Shown here: one piece after another, positions 24,137 through 26,049 of the stretch
Position numbering within the stretch: position 1 is the stretch's first letter
How the letters are laid out: each line of letters starts with the position of its first letter
From: an uncultured Planctomycetales bacterium
GTDB taxonomy: Bacteria > Planctomycetota > Planctomycetia > Pirellulales > S012-138
Assembly: GCA_937982665.1 (NCBI GenBank)
Contig: CALJLD010000097.1
Coordinates: 1 to 26,049, forward strand
Reading direction: 5' to 3'
Length of the DNA: 26,049 bases
Notes under the pieces: generated by a model
What the model was told of the DNA's origin: nothing
What the model saw: only the letters and a program-made list of their open reading frames with translations
Databases searched by the model: none
Made by a program: the position numbers and the translations under genes

Positions 24137-24931
24137 CTATTCCTGCATCTGCAAGTTGGAGCGGGGTTCCGGAGTGAGCGTCAAGCCGCCGGAAGCTCGT
24201 AACTCAAGTTTGTAGGTCATGCCTTCGCGGACGCGGATGAAGGGGGCTTCGCCGCTGGCGGCACGAATGCCCATCTGGTCGGCCTTCTCGGGATCGTTGG
24301 CGAGTTCCCAAAAGTCTTCCCAAATCTGTGCTTCAAACTCTGACATCGCGCCCTTGCCATATGCGATCGGTCGCGTGCCGACTTCGTCCAAAGGTTCGCC
24401 TTCGGAAGGGGCTTGATTATCCCCATAGATAGATTGCAGCAAACAAATTGAAGCGCCGCGAAGAGGATCTCCAGCTTCCACGTACTCGTCCTTGAATTTG
24501 GCGACCAACGTGGAAATGTGAATGATGTCCGTCTCGATCTTGAAGGGCTTGCCAGGCAGGTCACCAGGACTGACCGCGGCGACAGGCCTTTTGCCGTCAG
24601 GCTCCATCTCGATGAATCGCAATTCCGTCATCGTGCGGCCGTCTTCCGTTTCGTACTGGCGATCGATCTCGATCAATGCGACACGACGATCAACCTTTAA
24701 TAAGCGGAGCGCGGTCTCGGTCTCAATCAGCTTTTCGCTGACAACTCGCAGGTTGGCTTCCGCTTCTTCCAACCGGTTCTTGGTCTCCTCCAGTTCCTTG
24801 ATAGCCAACTCCGCCTGTTTGGCGTCATTGAGCATGGAGTAACCAATCCAGCCAGCAAAGCCAACGATGCCGACAATCACGAGAGACACCATGGCGCGGA
24901 TGAAGTTACTGGCCGAATCAATGGCTTTCAT
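24137..24931 (-). CDS. Membrane-anchored coiled-coil hypothetical protein
   Basis: A 264-aa protein with one N-terminal membrane helix (about residues 15-34, VSLVIVGIVGFAGWIGYSML), then a heptad-like coiled coil (about 36-80, ELEETKNRLEEAEANLR) and a globular domain containing VALIEIDRQYETEDGRTMTE and PGDLPGKPFKIETDIIHIS. I know similar planctomycete proteins but no function. GGAGAG stands 7 bases before ATG 24931. The arrangement suggests an oligomeric envelope protein with its large domain in the periplasm. Confidence 0.78.
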   Translation of the reverse strand: MKAIDSASNFIRAMVSLVIVGIVGFAGWIGYSMLNDAKQAELAIKELEETKNRLEEAEANLRVVSEKLIETETALRLLKVDRRVALIEIDRQYETEDGRTMTELRFIEMEPDGKRPVAAVSPGDLPGKPFKIETDIIHISTLVAKFKDEYVEAGDPLRGASICLLQSIYGDNQAPSEGEPLDEVGTRPIAYGKGAMSEFEAQIWEDFWELANDPEKADQMGIRAASGEAPFIRVREGMTYKLELRASGGLTLTPEPRSNLQMQE

Positions 24932-25236
24932 GGCTGGTCTCTCCGCAGCGAGGGTTCGCGCGATCTAATTTCTGAAGTGGGGGGCTGCAGTTGGGGGCAC
25001 TTCCGTCAGTCGTCAAATGACCCGCTCGCCGCGCCACTCTCCATACGTGTTTTTGGACAGTTCTTTTTGTGCGGCGAATCTATTGTACGGGTTGGATGCT
25101 AGCGGGGCGAACTGTGTGACATTCCGGGTTCGGGACCATACGAAACCCATGAGCGCCGGACAATCCCGGTCATGTTTCGAACGAACGGGAAGCCTGGACG
25201 AGACGCAAAAAGGCTCAATGTATGGCAATCAGCAGC
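24932..25236. other. Intergenic gap upstream of the coiled-coil gene
   Basis: These 305 bases lie between SMC (its end) and the coiled-coil gene, both minus strand. Right after the SMC stop a weak stem AGGCT/AGCCT followed by TTTTT (minus strand, 25207-25240) may terminate SMC transcription. A TACAAT lies on the minus strand at 25087-25082 but without a fitting -35. Nothing else is evident. Confidence 0.4.
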
Positions 25237-26049
25237 CTAGGCCGCTTGTTCATCGTTCGATTTTATGATCCGGCCATCTTCCGTGACATCTTCAAACTTC
25301 ACGGAAACTCGCTTGGAAATCCCGGACTCTTGCATGGTGATGCCGTAAAGCGTATTCGCACACGTCATCGTTTTCTTGGAGTGCGTAACAACAATAAATT
25401 GCGTGATCGAGAGAAACTCCCGCAACACGTTGGTAAAACGGTCAATATTGGCCTCATCCAACGCGGCATCGACTTCATCCAGCACGCAGAAGGGGCTTGG
25501 CCGATTCCGGAACAGCGCCATCAGCAATGCCACACAGGTGAGCGTCTTTTCTCCACCGCTGAGCAGACTGATGTTGCGGAGTTCCTTGCCAGGCGGTTGC
25601 GCGATGATGTCGACGCCAGCCTCCAACGGGTCGCCTTCCTCCATGATGATCTCCGCCTGACCACCGCCGAACAGTTTGCGGAACAAGGAGCCGAAGTACT
25701 CGCGGACGTTGGTGAGCGTTTCGGTGAACATCCGCCGGCTTTCGCCGTTGATTTTCTCGATGATCTTCAGCAGTTGTGATCTCGCTTGCACAAGATCGTT
25801 GTATTGCTCGGAGAGTTCGGTGTATCGACTCTCGAGTCCATCGAGCTCATCCAACGCTTCCAGATTCACGTTCCCCAATCGTGACAGCTTATTGCGAAGT
25901 GTCTCGATCTCTTGTTCAACAGAATCCATTTCCTCATCAGCCGCAGGTGCATCCGCGGAAGTATCTTCAACAGCGGCTGGCTCCACTGCTTCGGGACGAT
26001 GGATGCTCAATTCCTTGGAAGACATCTCCGCCAGGTTGATTTGATATTC
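25237..26049 (-). CDS. smc: Chromosome segregation protein SMC, C-terminal part
   Basis: This is the C-terminal part of SMC; the frame remains open to the right edge of the window, so the protein continues beyond it. A coiled-coil arm (EEMDSVEQEIETLRNKLSRL) is followed by NVNLEALDE, FRKLFGGGQAEI, the ABC signature LLSGGEKTL, Walker B FCVLDEVDAALDEANI and the H-loop TH in VVTHSKKTM. These are the standard elements of the C-terminal ATPase lobe, which pairs with the N-terminal Walker A lobe. SMC compacts and segregates chromosomes with ScpA and ScpB. The gene ends in TAG at 25237-25239. The final 15 residues are charged and not conserved. Confidence 0.95.
   Translation of the reverse strand, partial: EYQINLAEMSSKELSIHRPEAVEPAAVEDTSADAPAADEEMDSVEQEIETLRNKLSRLGNVNLEALDELDGLESRYTELSEQYNDLVQARSQLLKIIEKINGESRRMFTETLTNVREYFGSLFRKLFGGGQAEIIMEEGDPLEAGVDIIAQPPGKELRNISLLSGGEKTLTCVALLMALFRNRPSPFCVLDEVDAALDEANIDRFTNVLREFLSITQFIVVTHSKKTMTCANTLYGITMQESGISKRVSVKFEDVTEDGRIIKSNDEQAA

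Overview
This window looks like a stretch of planctomycete chromosome, most likely from the Pirellula/Pirellulales side of Planctomycetota. The evidence is a 3'-terminal piece of 16S rRNA with planctomycete-like variable positions that is not followed by tRNAs, 23S or 5S; a DUF1559 protein; a Ser/Thr kinase with DWG in place of DFG and a TM-TPR architecture; and many short proteins and dispersed intergenic repeats. Start sites often carry GGAGG-type ribosome binding sites that match the CCTCC at the 16S 3' end inside the window.

Layout: 1-381 is the 16S 3' end, closed by a strong intrinsic terminator at 501-539. Bases 541-2947 form a gene-poor, repeat-rich island whose only convincing gene is a 95-aa DUF7710-type protein (2138-2425). 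On the minus strand, 2948-6001 is one reading frame for a Ser/Thr kinase-TM-TPR protein, broken by a single in-frame amber codon at 4523-4525. A second repeat patch (6002-6468) holds a 67/68-bp tandem array. Then come a 125-aa unknown protein, a DUF1559-like protein, a tiny zinc-ribbon membrane protein (minus) and a 362-aa TPR protein. A near-consensus sigma70-type promoter (9946-9974) precedes a three-gene plus-strand transport operon: ABC ATPase, a fused GldF/GldG-like permease plus periplasmic protein, and a DUF4340 protein (10114-15463).

From 15581 most genes are on the minus strand: TerC-family membrane protein; an 89-aa unknown protein; a DUF4954-like left-handed beta-helix protein whose GTG start overlaps the stop of nagB (glucosamine-6-phosphate deaminase); an RmlD-like Rossmann protein lacking the usual catalytic Tyr/Lys; a secreted cupin; a membrane-anchored unknown protein; a nitrilase-superfamily amidohydrolase; a membrane-anchored coiled-coil protein; and the C-terminal end of SMC, which runs off the right edge. 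One plus-strand gene here, 21342-21566, encodes a tiny exported tyrosine-rich protein and shares a bidirectional terminator with the cupin gene.

Functional links supported by the sequence are the ABC-Gld-DUF4340 operon, the translationally coupled nagB-DUF4954 pair, and the kinase-TPR protein that was evidently one polypeptide. I see no CRISPR array, tRNA, transposase or prophage gene. The most unusual features are the amber-split kinase-TPR frame, the nagB/DUF4954 coupling, the fused Gld protein, two very small well-initiated proteins, and several families of mosaic intergenic repeats.
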